64,000 nt of DNA from Longilinea arvoryzae (GTDB taxonomy: Bacteria; Chloroflexota; Anaerolineae; Anaerolineales; Anaerolineaceae), in assembly GCF_001050235.1 (NCBI RefSeq), contig NZ_DF967972.1, positions 1,922,107 to 1,986,106 of the forward strand, written 5' to 3'. A program made the position numbers and the translations under genes. Positions 1-8,340 of the stretch are shown one piece after another (the first letter of the stretch is position 1; each line of letters starts with the position of its first letter). The notes under the pieces are model-generated. The model ran no database searches. It worked only from the letters and a program-made list of their open reading frames with translations, and was not told where the DNA came from.

Positions 1-341
1 TAAGGCGAGCCCTTTCGACCGTCGAAGACGTAATCGGTGGAAACGTGTAGAAAGGCTGCATGTGCTTTGCGGGCCGCCTGGGCCAGTTCGCCGGTGGCGG
101 CGGCGTTAATGGCGCGCGCCAGGCTTTCCTCGGTCTCGGCTTTATCCACGGCGGTATACGCCACTGCGTTGATGACCACCTGTGGAGCAGCGGCCTGCAC
201 CACCTGCGCCAGGGTCGAAGGATGTGAAAAATCGACCTCGGGATAATCGAAGGCGGTAATTTCACCCAGCGGGGCCAGCGTGCGTTGCAGTTCCCAGCCC
301 AATTGGCCGATCTTTCCCAGCAGTAAAATACGCAGGGTCAT
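1..341 (-). CDS. rfbD: dTDP-4-dehydrorhamnose reductase (RmlD), N-terminal part
   Basis: Last step of dTDP-L-rhamnose synthesis: NADPH-dependent reduction of dTDP-4-keto-L-rhamnose. Only the first 113 or so codons lie in the window; the gene runs off the left edge. Translating the minus strand from the ATG at 341 gives an SDR nucleotide-binding start ([15 protein letters not shown]), then [12 protein letters not shown] and STDYVFDG, all standard RmlD motifs. The first glycine motif has lysine-isoleucine where GxxGQLG is usual, which fits the family. The ATG overlaps the TGA of the upstream rfbA by four bases (ATGA), so the two are translationally coupled in the order rfbC-rfbB-rfbA-rfbD. Confidence 0.93.
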   Translation of the reverse strand, partial: MTLRILLLGKIGQLGWELQRTLAPLGEITAFDYPEVDFSHPSTLAQVVQAAAPQVVINAVAYTAVDKAETEESLARAINAAATGELAQAARKAHAAFLHVSTDYVFDGRKGSP

Positions 342-1210
342 CCCATTTCCTCCAAGAGGCGCTGCAAATACTGGCCATAACCATTGCTGGCATACCGTTT
401 GGCCTGTACAGCCAACTGAGCCTTATCGATGAAGCCCATGCGGAAGGCGATTTCTTCCGGGCAAGAGATCATCAATCCCTGGCGTTCTTCCACCGCCTGG
501 ACGAAGTTGGCCGCCTGCAGCAGCGATTCGTGCGTGCCGGCATCCAGCCAGGCCACGCCGCGGCTGAGAACCTGCACGCGCAACTCGCCTTTCTCCATGT
601 AAACGCGATTCAGGTCGGTAATTTCCAATTCGCCGCGCGGCGATGGCTTGAGATGCGCAGCGATTTCAGTGACCTGATGGTCGTAAAAATACACACCCGG
701 GACGGCCAGATTGGTCTTGGGTTGAGCCGGTTTTTCTTCGATGCTGAGGGCTTTGCCCTGCCTGTCGATCTCGACCACACCGTAGCGTTCAGGGTCGTGG
801 ACGCGATAGGCGAAAATCATGGCCCCATCCCGCAATTGGGCGGCCGTTTGGAGTTGGCGCGCCAGCCCGCTACCGTAGAAGATGTTATCGCCCAGAATGA
901 GCGCAGCCGGTTTGCCATCGACGAACGAAGCGCCCACCCGGAAGGCATCCGCCAGGCCGCGGGGCTGGTCTTGTTCAGCATATTCGATATGCACGCCCCA
1001 TTGATCCCCACTGCCCAGCAGCCTGCGGAAAACAGGCAAATCGTCGGGGGTGCTGATCACCAGAATTTCACGAATTCCGGCCAACAGGAGCATCGAGAGG
1101 GGGTAATAGACCATTGGCTTGTTATAGACCGGCAGCAATTGCTTGCTGACGCCGATGGTGATGGGATATAAACGGGTTCCCTTACCGCCTGCCAGAATGA
1201 TGCCTTTCAT
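338..1210 (-). CDS. rfbA: Glucose-1-phosphate thymidylyltransferase (RmlA)
   Basis: Makes dTDP-glucose from dTTP and glucose-1-phosphate, the first step to dTDP-L-rhamnose. The 290 residues match the usual RmlA length. It opens with [16 protein letters not shown], the nucleotidyltransferase signature, and carries [10 protein letters not shown] in the sugar-nucleotide site, the EEKPAQPKT loop and [14 protein letters not shown] near the C-terminal third. The start overlaps the rfbB stop and the stop overlaps the rfbD start, each by four bases, so the three are one transcription and translation unit. The product feeds the rhamnosylation needed by the glycosyltransferases encoded at 3-11 kb. Confidence 0.97.
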   Translation of the reverse strand: MKGIILAGGKGTRLYPITIGVSKQLLPVYNKPMVYYPLSMLLLAGIREILVISTPDDLPVFRRLLGSGDQWGVHIEYAEQDQPRGLADAFRVGASFVDGKPAALILGDNIFYGSGLARQLQTAAQLRDGAMIFAYRVHDPERYGVVEIDRQGKALSIEEKPAQPKTNLAVPGVYFYDHQVTEIAAHLKPSPRGELEITDLNRVYMEKGELRVQVLSRGVAWLDAGTHESLLQAANFVQAVEERQGLMISCPEEIAFRMGFIDKAQLAVQAKRYASNGYGQYLQRLLEEMG

Positions 1211-2295
1211 TTCTGCCTTCCTCCGCGCTGAACGTAATTCTGATCGATCCAGGTCTTATAATCGCCGGTCTGGCGAATGGCCTGCACCCACTCGGGATGC
1301 TCCAGATACCAGCGCACGGTCTTCTCCAGGCCGGTTTGCAGCGATTCCTTCGGCTGCCAGCTCAGCTCAGCTTTGATCTTGCGGATATCCATAGCGTAAC
1401 GGCGATCGTGGCCGGGGCGATCGGTGACGTAGGTGATCAGGCTTTCATGCGGAAGGTGAGGTGAATTGGGGACGAGTTCATCCAGAATTGCGCAGATGGC
1501 GGACACGATTTCGATATTGTAGGGCTGGTTGTTGCCGCCGATGTTGTAAGTTTCGCCGGGCTTGCCGTGTTCCAGGACCGTCAGAATGGCCTCGCAGTGA
1601 TCCTCGACATACAACCAATCCCGTACCTGTTTGCCATCACCGTAGACTGGCAGGCGTTTGCCTTCCAGCGCGTTCAGGATGATGAGCGGGATCAGTTTCT
1701 CGGGGAACTGGTAAGGGCCGTAGTTGTTCGAGCAATTGGTGACGGTGACGGGCAGACCGTAGGTGTGAAAATAGGCTCTCGTCAGGTGGTCGCTGGAGGC
1801 TTTCGAGGCGGAGTATGGGGAATTGGGCGCATAGGGCGTCGTCTCGTTGAAGGCCGGATCGGACGGCGTCAGTGAGCCGAATACCTCATCGGTCGAAACG
1901 TGGTGGAAGCGCACCTGATCCAGCGGTTGGCGTTTTTCGGTCAGCCAGACCTGACGGGCGGCCTCCAGCAGGGTGAAGGTGCCCACGATGTTGGTTTGGA
2001 CGAATTGCCCCGGACCCAGGATGGAGCGATCGACGTGCGATTCGGCGGCAAAGTGGACGATGGTGTCGATTTCATGCTCGCGCAGCAGTTTTTCCACCAG
2101 CTCACGGTCGCAGATATCGCCCTTTACGAAAACATAACGCTGCGGATCCGGCAGATCGCGCAGGTTTTCCAGACTGCCGGCGTAAGTGAGCGCATCCAGA
2201 TTGAGGATGTGAACGGATGGCCTTTGCGCAAGAGTCAGGCGAATGAAGTTCGAACCGATAAAACCGGCGCCGCCGGTCACCAGAAGGTTACGCAT
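1207..2295 (-). CDS. rfbB: dTDP-glucose 4,6-dehydratase (RmlB)
   Basis: Converts dTDP-glucose to dTDP-4-keto-6-deoxyglucose using bound NAD. At 362 residues it has full family length. Visible motifs are the Rossmann [11 protein letters not shown] at residues 7-17, [11 protein letters not shown], the HVSTDEVFG catalytic Thr-Asp-Glu segment, YSASKAS carrying the SDR Tyr and Lys near residue 160, and [25 protein letters not shown] ribosome site lies just before the ATG. It follows rfbC by 39 bases and overlaps rfbA by four. Confidence 0.97.
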   Translation of the reverse strand: MRNLLVTGGAGFIGSNFIRLTLAQRPSVHILNLDALTYAGSLENLRDLPDPQRYVFVKGDICDRELVEKLLREHEIDTIVHFAAESHVDRSILGPGQFVQTNIVGTFTLLEAARQVWLTEKRQPLDQVRFHHVSTDEVFGSLTPSDPAFNETTPYAPNSPYSASKASSDHLTRAYFHTYGLPVTVTNCSNNYGPYQFPEKLIPLIILNALEGKRLPVYGDGKQVRDWLYVEDHCEAILTVLEHGKPGETYNIGGNNQPYNIEIVSAICAILDELVPNSPHLPHESLITYVTDRPGHDRRYAMDIRKIKAELSWQPKESLQTGLEKTVRWYLEHPEWVQAIRQTGDYKTWIDQNYVQRGGRQK

Positions 2296-2334
2296 TTGCT
2301 CCTCCCTCGAATGTTAATGAAAAAAACCGTTTGA

Positions 2335-2889
2335 TTAATCGAAGGTTTCAGCCTGCGCCAGCGGCAGGCCCAATTGATCCTTCGGCGAAAGCAGAGGGGA
2401 TTCGCCGGCCGGGACGGGCCATTGGACGCCGATTTGCGGGTCATTCCACAGGACGCAGCGCTCTCCCTTTGGGTTGTAATAATCACTGGCTTTGTATAGC
2501 ACCTCGGCCCACTCGCTGACGGTAAAGAAGCCATGCGCAAAACCGATCGGAATCCAAAGCTGACGTTTGTTCTCAGCCGAGAGGTAGGTTCCGGTCCAGC
2601 GGCCGAAGGTGGGCGAACTGCGGCGCAGGTCGACGGCCACATCGAAGATCTCGCCGACGATGCAGCGCACGAGTTTACCCTGCGGATTGAGGATCTGGTA
2701 ATGCAGTCCGCGCAGGATGCCGCGGCGCGAACCGGATTGGTTGTCCTGGACGAAGTTATCCGGGATACCCAGGCGGGCAAAGTCACGCGATTGATAGGTC
2801 TCCATAAAAAAACCGCGCTCGTCGGCAAAGACGCGCGGTTCGAGGAGAAGAATATCTGACAGTTGTGTGGATGAAATTTCGAATGCCAT
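2335..2889 (-). CDS. rfbC: dTDP-4-dehydrorhamnose 3,5-epimerase (RmlC)
   Basis: Epimerises C3 and C5 of dTDP-4-keto-6-deoxyglucose. The 184 residues form the expected cupin-type protein: FFMETYQSRDF near the start, DNQSGSRRGILRGLHYQ with the catalytic His, LVRCIVGEIFDVAVDLRRSS, IPIGFAHGFF and SEWAEVLYKASDYYNP with the catalytic Tyr. The ATG at 2889 is preceded by GAAGGGTG. It is the first gene of the rfbCBAD unit; a candidate promoter lies at about 2944-2974. Confidence 0.96.
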   Translation of the reverse strand: MAFEISSTQLSDILLLEPRVFADERGFFMETYQSRDFARLGIPDNFVQDNQSGSRRGILRGLHYQILNPQGKLVRCIVGEIFDVAVDLRRSSPTFGRWTGTYLSAENKRQLWIPIGFAHGFFTVSEWAEVLYKASDYYNPKGERCVLWNDPQIGVQWPVPAGESPLLSPKDQLGLPLAQAETFD

Positions 2890-2943
2890 GAATATTGATG
2901 ATCACCCTTCAAAAATATGCAAGAATTTATGAAGAACTCATAT

Positions 2944-2974
2944 ATTATATCGTGAAACAGTATCAACTGGACAA
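2944..2974 (-). promoter_or_regulatory. Candidate promoter of rfbCBAD
   Basis: On the minus strand a perfect TATAAT (2949-2944) stands about 55 bases before the rfbC ATG, with TTGTCC (2974-2969) upstream. The 19-base spacer is long and the -35 box is poor, so the -10 element is the main support. The whole 2890-3012 gap is AT-rich and holds no gene. Confidence 0.35.
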
Positions 2975-3012
2975 GCCCTTCAATTTTTAGAATAACCTAA
3001 GATTGACATTTT

Positions 3013-3918
3013 TTATCCACGTTTTGGTCCGGCGTATTTTTCTTTTCTAAAGGAATTGATAATCAAGGAAAAAATTAATTTCAATAGCATTAAGCAATAA
3101 AAGAACCAATTCACCAAAATAAAATAATCTTGTGAAAGGTTTTTCCGGTAGTAGTAATAATAGGAGCGGTGCCACTCAAAAATAGCCTTCAAGGGTTGCG
3201 CGTTAGCCCCACCCTTTCCACCAAAATGAACGATTTGCGCGGAAGGGAAATAAGTTACATTCCAACCCGCTTTCCGCGCACGGACACAATAATCGGTATC
3301 TTCTTGATAGGCAAAGAACACCTCATCGAGCAGGCCAATTTGATCCAGAGCTTCCCTTCGGATCAGCATACAACAACCTGAGATAGATGGTACGTGGTGG
3401 GTCTGGTTTTCATCCAGGTGGCCTTGCAAATACCCGGAAAAGAAGGGGTTATGTGGAAATAAGCTGGACAATCTTGAAAAATAACAAATGACTTCCCACG
3501 GGCGCGCTTCGCCGCGCTTGCAGTGCGGCTGGAAGCTTCCATCTGAATTTAAAACCTTCGGTCCGACGATCCCCGTGTCGGGATTTTGGCGAAGATAATC
3601 AATCATCCGGGGTATGGCGTTTTCCTCGACGATCGTGTCAGGGTTGAGCAATAAAATATATTTACCCTTCGCAATCCGAATGCCCTGATTATTTGCCCTG
3701 GCAAAACCCTTATTTTGGGGGTTCTGAATAATAATCAACATGGGAAATTGGGTTCTAATCGGGTCTATCCCATTTTCCGTAGAATGATTGTCGATATAGA
3801 TAATTTCATAGTTGACATCGATCTTACTGGCAATAATTGATTCCAGACATTTTTGTAAATAATCAAATGCATTGATTCCCACAATACAAATGGATAATTC
3901 GATTTCGGAATTTGTCAT
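3013..3918 (-). CDS. Family 2 glycosyltransferase (rhamnosyltransferase-like)
   Basis: Predicted to move a sugar from a nucleotide donor during polysaccharide repeat assembly at the cytoplasmic face of the membrane. The protein has 301 residues from the chosen start. It shows the GT2 (GT-A) layout: LSICIVGINAFDYLQKCLES, EIIYIDNHSTENG, the DxD-like LLLNPDTIVEENAI, CCMLIRREALDQIG, and FFAYQEDTDYCVRARKAG with the catalytic ED. A hydrophobic helix close to the C-terminus (YFILVNWFFYCLMLLKLIF) suggests membrane attachment. I chose ATG 3918 because it overlaps the previous stop as ATGA and follows a GGAAG site; an in-frame ATG at 3957 lies inside the upstream gene. Sugar specificity cannot be read. 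Confidence 0.9.
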   Translation of the reverse strand: MTNSEIELSICIVGINAFDYLQKCLESIIASKIDVNYEIIYIDNHSTENGIDPIRTQFPMLIIIQNPQNKGFARANNQGIRIAKGKYILLLNPDTIVEENAIPRMIDYLRQNPDTGIVGPKVLNSDGSFQPHCKRGEARPWEVICYFSRLSSLFPHNPFFSGYLQGHLDENQTHHVPSISGCCMLIRREALDQIGLLDEVFFAYQEDTDYCVRARKAGWNVTYFPSAQIVHFGGKGGANAQPLKAIFEWHRSYYYYYRKNLSQDYFILVNWFFYCLMLLKLIFSLIINSFRKEKYAGPKRG

Positions 3919-4928
3919 TTCTTCCAGGCCTTTACAAACGGTGCGAGTGGATTCCAATCCAAGATTCGAATGATATCTGAAACTAGGACCGTTCGGGTTT
4001 GTTGGACTTTCCGTCTTTTTTCCAGAATGATATTGATTTTCTTGAGTGCATCTTTCTTTGCCTGCAATGTGACTTTTCCTTGACCTCTAAAAATATAAAT
4101 AATTACCTGAATCAAATTTACCAAAATATGAAAGGGCAAAAGAAACCATAATAACTGACCTGGCATATCCTTAAAAAACGTCCAAACTAGGTTTCGGTGT
4201 CCATAATAAACGGAAAAATCACTTTTGGATCCAGTACTGCCAGACCCCTTATGTTTTACAACTGCGTTGGGCAGGTAGATGCATTGATATCCGATCAATC
4301 TCAGTCTGAAACCGAGATCCACGTCTTCGAGATACGAAAAAAAATCCGGATCAAATCCCTCAACCCGTTCAAAGGCTTCTCGTGGGTAAATTGCTGCGGC
4401 TCCACAGGCGCTGAAGACCTCCTTTTCTGTCTCGGGAACATTGGGGATAAACGTATTATAGGATTTCCGCCACGCCAATCCACTGATGTGATAGGTATCC
4501 CCTTTGCCATCATATTTCTCAGGGTAATCGGCCATGATCAATTTAGACGCAAAAAAAGCGTTCGAGTATTTTTGAAATCCGATCCGAATATTTTTTATCC
4601 AGTCCGGCTCCGGAAAAGCATCCGCGTTGAGTAAAATCAGAAATTTCCCCCGTGCAAATTGGGCTGCGTAATTATTCCCGGCTGCAAAACCGAGATTGCT
4701 TTGCAATGGGAAGAACCTTATCCGAAGTTTGGAATACTTCGTGAAATCCTCATTTTCAATCGGATCGGGTGAACCATTATCGACCAATAAGATTTCGAAA
4801 TCTTGATCTGTCTGGTTATTCAGGGAATCTAAACACGCCGAAATAAATGGATTACTATTCCAGCACAAGATAATGATTGAAAAAAGAGGACTCACTGTGA
4901 AAGGAAGATCGTTCTCGAATGGGGACAT
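3915..4928 (-). CDS. Family 2 glycosyltransferase
   Basis: A second GT2 enzyme of 337 residues, coupled by a four-base overlap to the one downstream. Motifs are FSIIILCWNSNPFISACL, EILLVDNGSPDP, LILLNADAFPEPDW (DxD equivalent), SACGAAAIYPREAF and FFSYLEDVDLGFRLRLIG. The C-terminal third includes a hydrophobic stretch (LLWFLLPFHILVNLIQVII) followed by a basic tail, a common membrane-anchored form of this family. No clear ribosome site precedes the ATG at 4928. It is divergent from the exporter genes starting at 5018. The acceptor and donor sugars are unknown; the rfb genes nearby make rhamnose a reasonable guess. Confidence 0.9.
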   Translation of the reverse strand: MSPFENDLPFTVSPLFSIIILCWNSNPFISACLDSLNNQTDQDFEILLVDNGSPDPIENEDFTKYSKLRIRFFPLQSNLGFAAGNNYAAQFARGKFLILLNADAFPEPDWIKNIRIGFQKYSNAFFASKLIMADYPEKYDGKGDTYHISGLAWRKSYNTFIPNVPETEKEVFSACGAAAIYPREAFERVEGFDPDFFSYLEDVDLGFRLRLIGYQCIYLPNAVVKHKGSGSTGSKSDFSVYYGHRNLVWTFFKDMPGQLLWFLLPFHILVNLIQVIIYIFRGQGKVTLQAKKDALKKINIILEKRRKVQQTRTVLVSDIIRILDWNPLAPFVKAWKK

Positions 4929-5017
4929 ACGTTAATTATCGATCCTTGTTGGAGAGAAAAGTGTCAAACCTAATTGTATTATAATTAGCAAAGGACTATT
5001 GCCCCTATCCGAAAAAC

Positions 5018-5836
5018 ATGAACCTACGCCCTTATTACGATTCATCCATTCAAAAGGCCAAGGCCGTTGAAGAAATTCGAGAAATTTTTCGTTATAAATA
5101 TCTTATCTTTCAACTGACTCGACGAGATATCCTGGCGCGGTATAAACGATCATTCCTTGGCATTGCCTGGACGATGCTTAATCCTTTGGGAATGATGATC
5201 GTGATGAGCATCGTTTTTTCGCGTTTATTCTCATCCATCCCATCCTATCCTGCTTATGTGCTCAGCGGTCTGATTGCATGGACATTTTTCTCCCAAAGCA
5301 CCAATGCGGCGATGAGTGGAATTATCTGGGGTGGCGGGTTAATCCAACGAATTTATGTGCCGCGAACCTCTTTTGCCATATCCGCAATTCTCACGGCATT
5401 GGTCAATTTATCGTTATCCGTTATTCCGTTATTATTGGTTATGTTCGTGATGCGGGTGCCAATATCCTGGCCGATTTTGTTCCTTCCCGTTTCGATGCTA
5501 ATTTTGGCAGTCTTTTCTTTGGGAATTGGATTGATCCTTTCCACAATGGCGGTATATTTCCCGGATGTGGCTGAAATGTATCAGATTGTCTTGATCGCAT
5601 GGATGTACCTGACACCAGTGATCTATCCTGAGGAGATTATTCCGGAACAATTCTCAGCCCTTTATCATTTGAATCCAATGTATCAATTGATTCGGCTTTT
5701 TCGACTGCCAATTTATTATGGACGTTTGCCCACGGTTGAAGAAATTCTGCCGGCGATCATCGTCAGTGTGGTGGTTTTGATCATTGGTTGGCTTTACTTT
5801 ACTTCAAAGTCAGATGAATTCGCCTATCGGACATAA
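5018..5836 (+). CDS. ABC-2 type polysaccharide export permease (Wzm-like)
   Basis: Membrane half of an ABC exporter that moves lipid-linked polysaccharide to the outer face of the membrane. At 272 residues with about six hydrophobic segments it has normal Wzm/KpsM/TagG size. The N-terminus carries the cytoplasmic helix and the RRDILARYKRSFLGIAWTML motif, diagnostic for this family; later segments include YLTPVIYPEEIIP, the conserved loop before the last helices. The next gene encodes its ATPase. A TATAAT at 4980-4985 upstream could serve as -10, but no good -35 or ribosome site is seen. Confidence 0.93.
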   Translation: MNLRPYYDSSIQKAKAVEEIREIFRYKYLIFQLTRRDILARYKRSFLGIAWTMLNPLGMMIVMSIVFSRLFSSIPSYPAYVLSGLIAWTFFSQSTNAAMSGIIWGGGLIQRIYVPRTSFAISAILTALVNLSLSVIPLLLVMFVMRVPISWPILFLPVSMLILAVFSLGIGLILSTMAVYFPDVAEMYQIVLIAWMYLTPVIYPEEIIPEQFSALYHLNPMYQLIRLFRLPIYYGRLPTVEEILPAIIVSVVVLIIGWLYFTSKSDEFAYRT

Positions 5837-5858
5837 TAACGCATTGAGAACAATAGCC

Positions 5859-6608
5859 ATGGATTTTTCGGATCAAAAAGAAATTATTCGCCTTGAAAAA
5901 GTATCTGTTCAATACCGCATCCCTGAAGAGAGGATGGGTACTTTTAAAGAATACGCCATCCGTTTTCTTCAGAGAAAATTACGGTTCAATACTTTTTGGG
6001 CATTGCATGACGTGGATCTTTCGATTTATCGGGGTGAAGTTTTTGGCCTGATCGGGAAGAATGGGGCTGGAAAAAGCACGTTATTAAAAGTAATTTCACG
6101 TGTCTTACGGCCCACAAAAGGAAGAATTATTCTTTATGGAAAAGTGGCTCCATTGCTTGAATTGGGGGCTGGCTTTCACCCGGAACTCACCGGCAGAGAA
6201 AATGTCTTTTTGAACGGTGCCCTGTTGGGATACAGCAGGCGGGAAATGGAAGCGTGTTTCGACCAAATTGTGGATTTTGCGGAACTCCGCCCATTTATCG
6301 ATGCCCCGATTCGCACCTATTCTTCAGGTATGTACGCCCGGCTTGGCTTCGCGGTTGCCACAGCCTATATTCCTGAGGTTCTGGTGGTGGATGAGATCTT
6401 AAGTGTTGGCGATGAAGAATTTCAAAAAAAGTGTTTCGCGCGAATTAACGAGTTTCGTGCGAAGGGATCGACAATCATCCTAGTCTCTCACATGATGACC
6501 CAAATTGAAAGCCTGTGTCAGAGAGCCGCCTGGTTGAGAAATGGAAAATTGGAAATGGTAGGCGAACCATCCAAAGTGGTTGAAGCATATCGGGGTGCAT
6601 CATCTTAG
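5859..6608 (+). CDS. Polysaccharide ABC exporter ATPase (Wzt-like, short form)
   Basis: ATPase partner of the preceding permease. It has Walker A GKNGAGKSTLLK, the family motif ELGAGFHPELTGRENVFLNG, signature YSSGMYARLGFA, and Walker B VLVVDEILSVGDEEF. From the ATG at 5859 it has 249 residues and stops right after the nucleotide-binding domain (EAYRGASS), so it lacks the C-terminal sugar-binding domain that O-antigen Wzt proteins use to recognise capped chains; it resembles KpsT/TagH in that respect. The open frame reaches back to 5784 inside the permease, but the ATG at 5859 with GAGAA upstream starts the conserved part. Confidence 0.92.
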   Translation: MDFSDQKEIIRLEKVSVQYRIPEERMGTFKEYAIRFLQRKLRFNTFWALHDVDLSIYRGEVFGLIGKNGAGKSTLLKVISRVLRPTKGRIILYGKVAPLLELGAGFHPELTGRENVFLNGALLGYSRREMEACFDQIVDFAELRPFIDAPIRTYSSGMYARLGFAVATAYIPEVLVVDEILSVGDEEFQKKCFARINEFRAKGSTIILVSHMMTQIESLCQRAAWLRNGKLEMVGEPSKVVEAYRGASS

Positions 6609-7008
6609 GTTCAAAAATCGACATCCGTTTGAGATCGTACTGGACAGCGCACAGGATTGAAAGCAGACTCAGAGAGTGGTTTTATACTAAGATAAATCGC
6701 ATAGTAAACTGATGCCCTATCATTTATCCGTCTTCGTAGGGAATGAATTCTCCTTTTATCCAGCAGACTTGCGATCCAGCCCGGTGTTTCCTGGGTGGCG
6801 AAGCCAAAGGTATGAAGGATGATATAATCTACCCGGAGAGAGCCCCCTTCAGGTGATTTAGTGGTTGATCATTTGAGGTTCTTTTAGGATAGGAAAAGCC
6901 TGAAAGCTCATCAACCTGACGTGCATCCAAGGCATTTCAGTTGAGCACAGGTGAAGTTGAATTTTGCATTGTCTCGACTCATCATAGAAATAACAACGAG
7001 GATGAGAT
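6609..7008. other. 400-base intergenic stretch, no gene recognised
   Basis: Neither strand shows a frame with recognisable protein features. The one visible signal is an extended -10-like TGATATAAT at 6820-6828, oriented to the next glycosyltransferase, without a clear -35 box. A GAGGATGAG ribosome site precedes the ATG at 7009. Confidence 0.5.
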
Positions 7009-8340
7009 ATGCCGGTTGAACAGATCATCTTTTTTACCCATAATCGGGTTCCCACAGCCCATGAGCAAATTCGGGTATTCAGCCCTTTAAAAAAAGCCGG
7101 CATGGAAATACTTCAAGGAGTACAGGGTGATAAGCTAAACCTTGAAGGAATCCAGGATGCTCAACTAGTCCTGTTTCAGCGCGATTTCTCCAGGAAATTT
7201 GCCGAGTACCAATCCGTGATGATGCGGGCCCATGAAGTTGGAGTCCCAGTAGTGCTTGATCTGGATGACCACCTCCTGGCGTTACCGACCAATCATCCGG
7301 ACAGACTTTCTAAGGTCTTTACCGGCAGTTTGGTGGCGTTATTTTGCGCCATCATGGAAGTGGATGCAATTACCGTGACGTCACCGGCTCTCAAAGAGGT
7401 CCTCGAGCCATACAACCCCAACATTTATGTATTACCCAATTATCTCGATGCGGACATCTGGCACTTTCGCCAGCCTGAACCGGCGAGCAATCCGGATCCT
7501 ACTCGGATTCTGTTTATGGGTACGCCAACCCACAGGCCAGATCTCGAGATGATTTCGGATGCATTGGTTAATGTGGCTGAAAAGTATAACGACCATATCT
7601 CATTTATTTTTTGCGGCGCTGAACCTCCGGAAGAGCTGGCTGGTTACAAAAATACACGCTACATTCCCATGCAGATTCAGGGTTATCAGGCATTTGTAAA
7701 TGAAATTCAGAAAATCGAGGCTGATATAGCCATTGCGCCATTGGACAATAACCTGTTCAATCGATGCAAAAGCTCACTCAAATATTTGGAATATTCGGCA
7801 ATGGGGTTGCCGGGTATCTATTCAAAAGTGACCCCCTATTCCGCTGTAATCGATGATGGGAAGATGGGGTATCTGGCAGAAAGCAATGATGAATGGGAAG
7901 AGAAACTCCGTCTTCTCGTGGAAGATCGTTCCAAAAGACAGGATATGGTTTTTCAAGCCCAAGAGGATTTGCGTGACAATTGGATGATCGAGAATCACGC
8001 AATCGATTGGAATAATGCTTTCGATCAAATTAAATCCAAGAATAATTTTACAGATTCCGGCGCACATCCCTATTGGATGATCTTGAATTCGATCGCCACC
8101 CAACTGGAAGAAGATGAAGCAAGATTTCAGAGTCTTGAAGATCTGAGGAGAATTATCTCATCTCAGGGCCAGGAAATTGATGAAATGAGAAAGAAGAACC
8201 TGGTGATATCCCTGGAAAACCAAAATTTATCCACTGCGCTGGATGCAACCCGGTTGGAAGTCGTAAATTATGCCTTGAGTACCAGTTGGAGAATTACCCG
8301 TCCCCTGCGAAAACTGGGCCGATATTTAAGGAGACTCTGA
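7009..8340 (+). CDS. GT-B type glycosyltransferase with C-terminal coiled coil
   Basis: A 443-residue glycosyltransferase of the group 1/GT4-like class. The N-terminal half holds VPVVLDLDDHLLALP and VDAITVTSPALKEVL; the C-terminal half holds RILFMGTPTHRPDLEM, then IAIAPLDNNLFNRCKSSLKYLEYSAMGLPGIYS-type donor-site residues. After about residue 355 a charged, heptad-like helical stretch leads to STSWRITRPLRKLGR at the extreme C-terminus, a tail shared by many cell-surface glycan glycosyltransferases and methyltransferases. The stop abuts the next ATG with no gap (TGA-ATG), so the two are translated together. Substrate unknown. Confidence 0.85.
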   Translation: MPVEQIIFFTHNRVPTAHEQIRVFSPLKKAGMEILQGVQGDKLNLEGIQDAQLVLFQRDFSRKFAEYQSVMMRAHEVGVPVVLDLDDHLLALPTNHPDRLSKVFTGSLVALFCAIMEVDAITVTSPALKEVLEPYNPNIYVLPNYLDADIWHFRQPEPASNPDPTRILFMGTPTHRPDLEMISDALVNVAEKYNDHISFIFCGAEPPEELAGYKNTRYIPMQIQGYQAFVNEIQKIEADIAIAPLDNNLFNRCKSSLKYLEYSAMGLPGIYSKVTPYSAVIDDGKMGYLAESNDEWEEKLRLLVEDRSKRQDMVFQAQEDLRDNWMIENHAIDWNNAFDQIKSKNNFTDSGAHPYWMILNSIATQLEEDEARFQSLEDLRRIISSQGQEIDEMRKKNLVISLENQNLSTALDATRLEVVNYALSTSWRITRPLRKLGRYLRRL

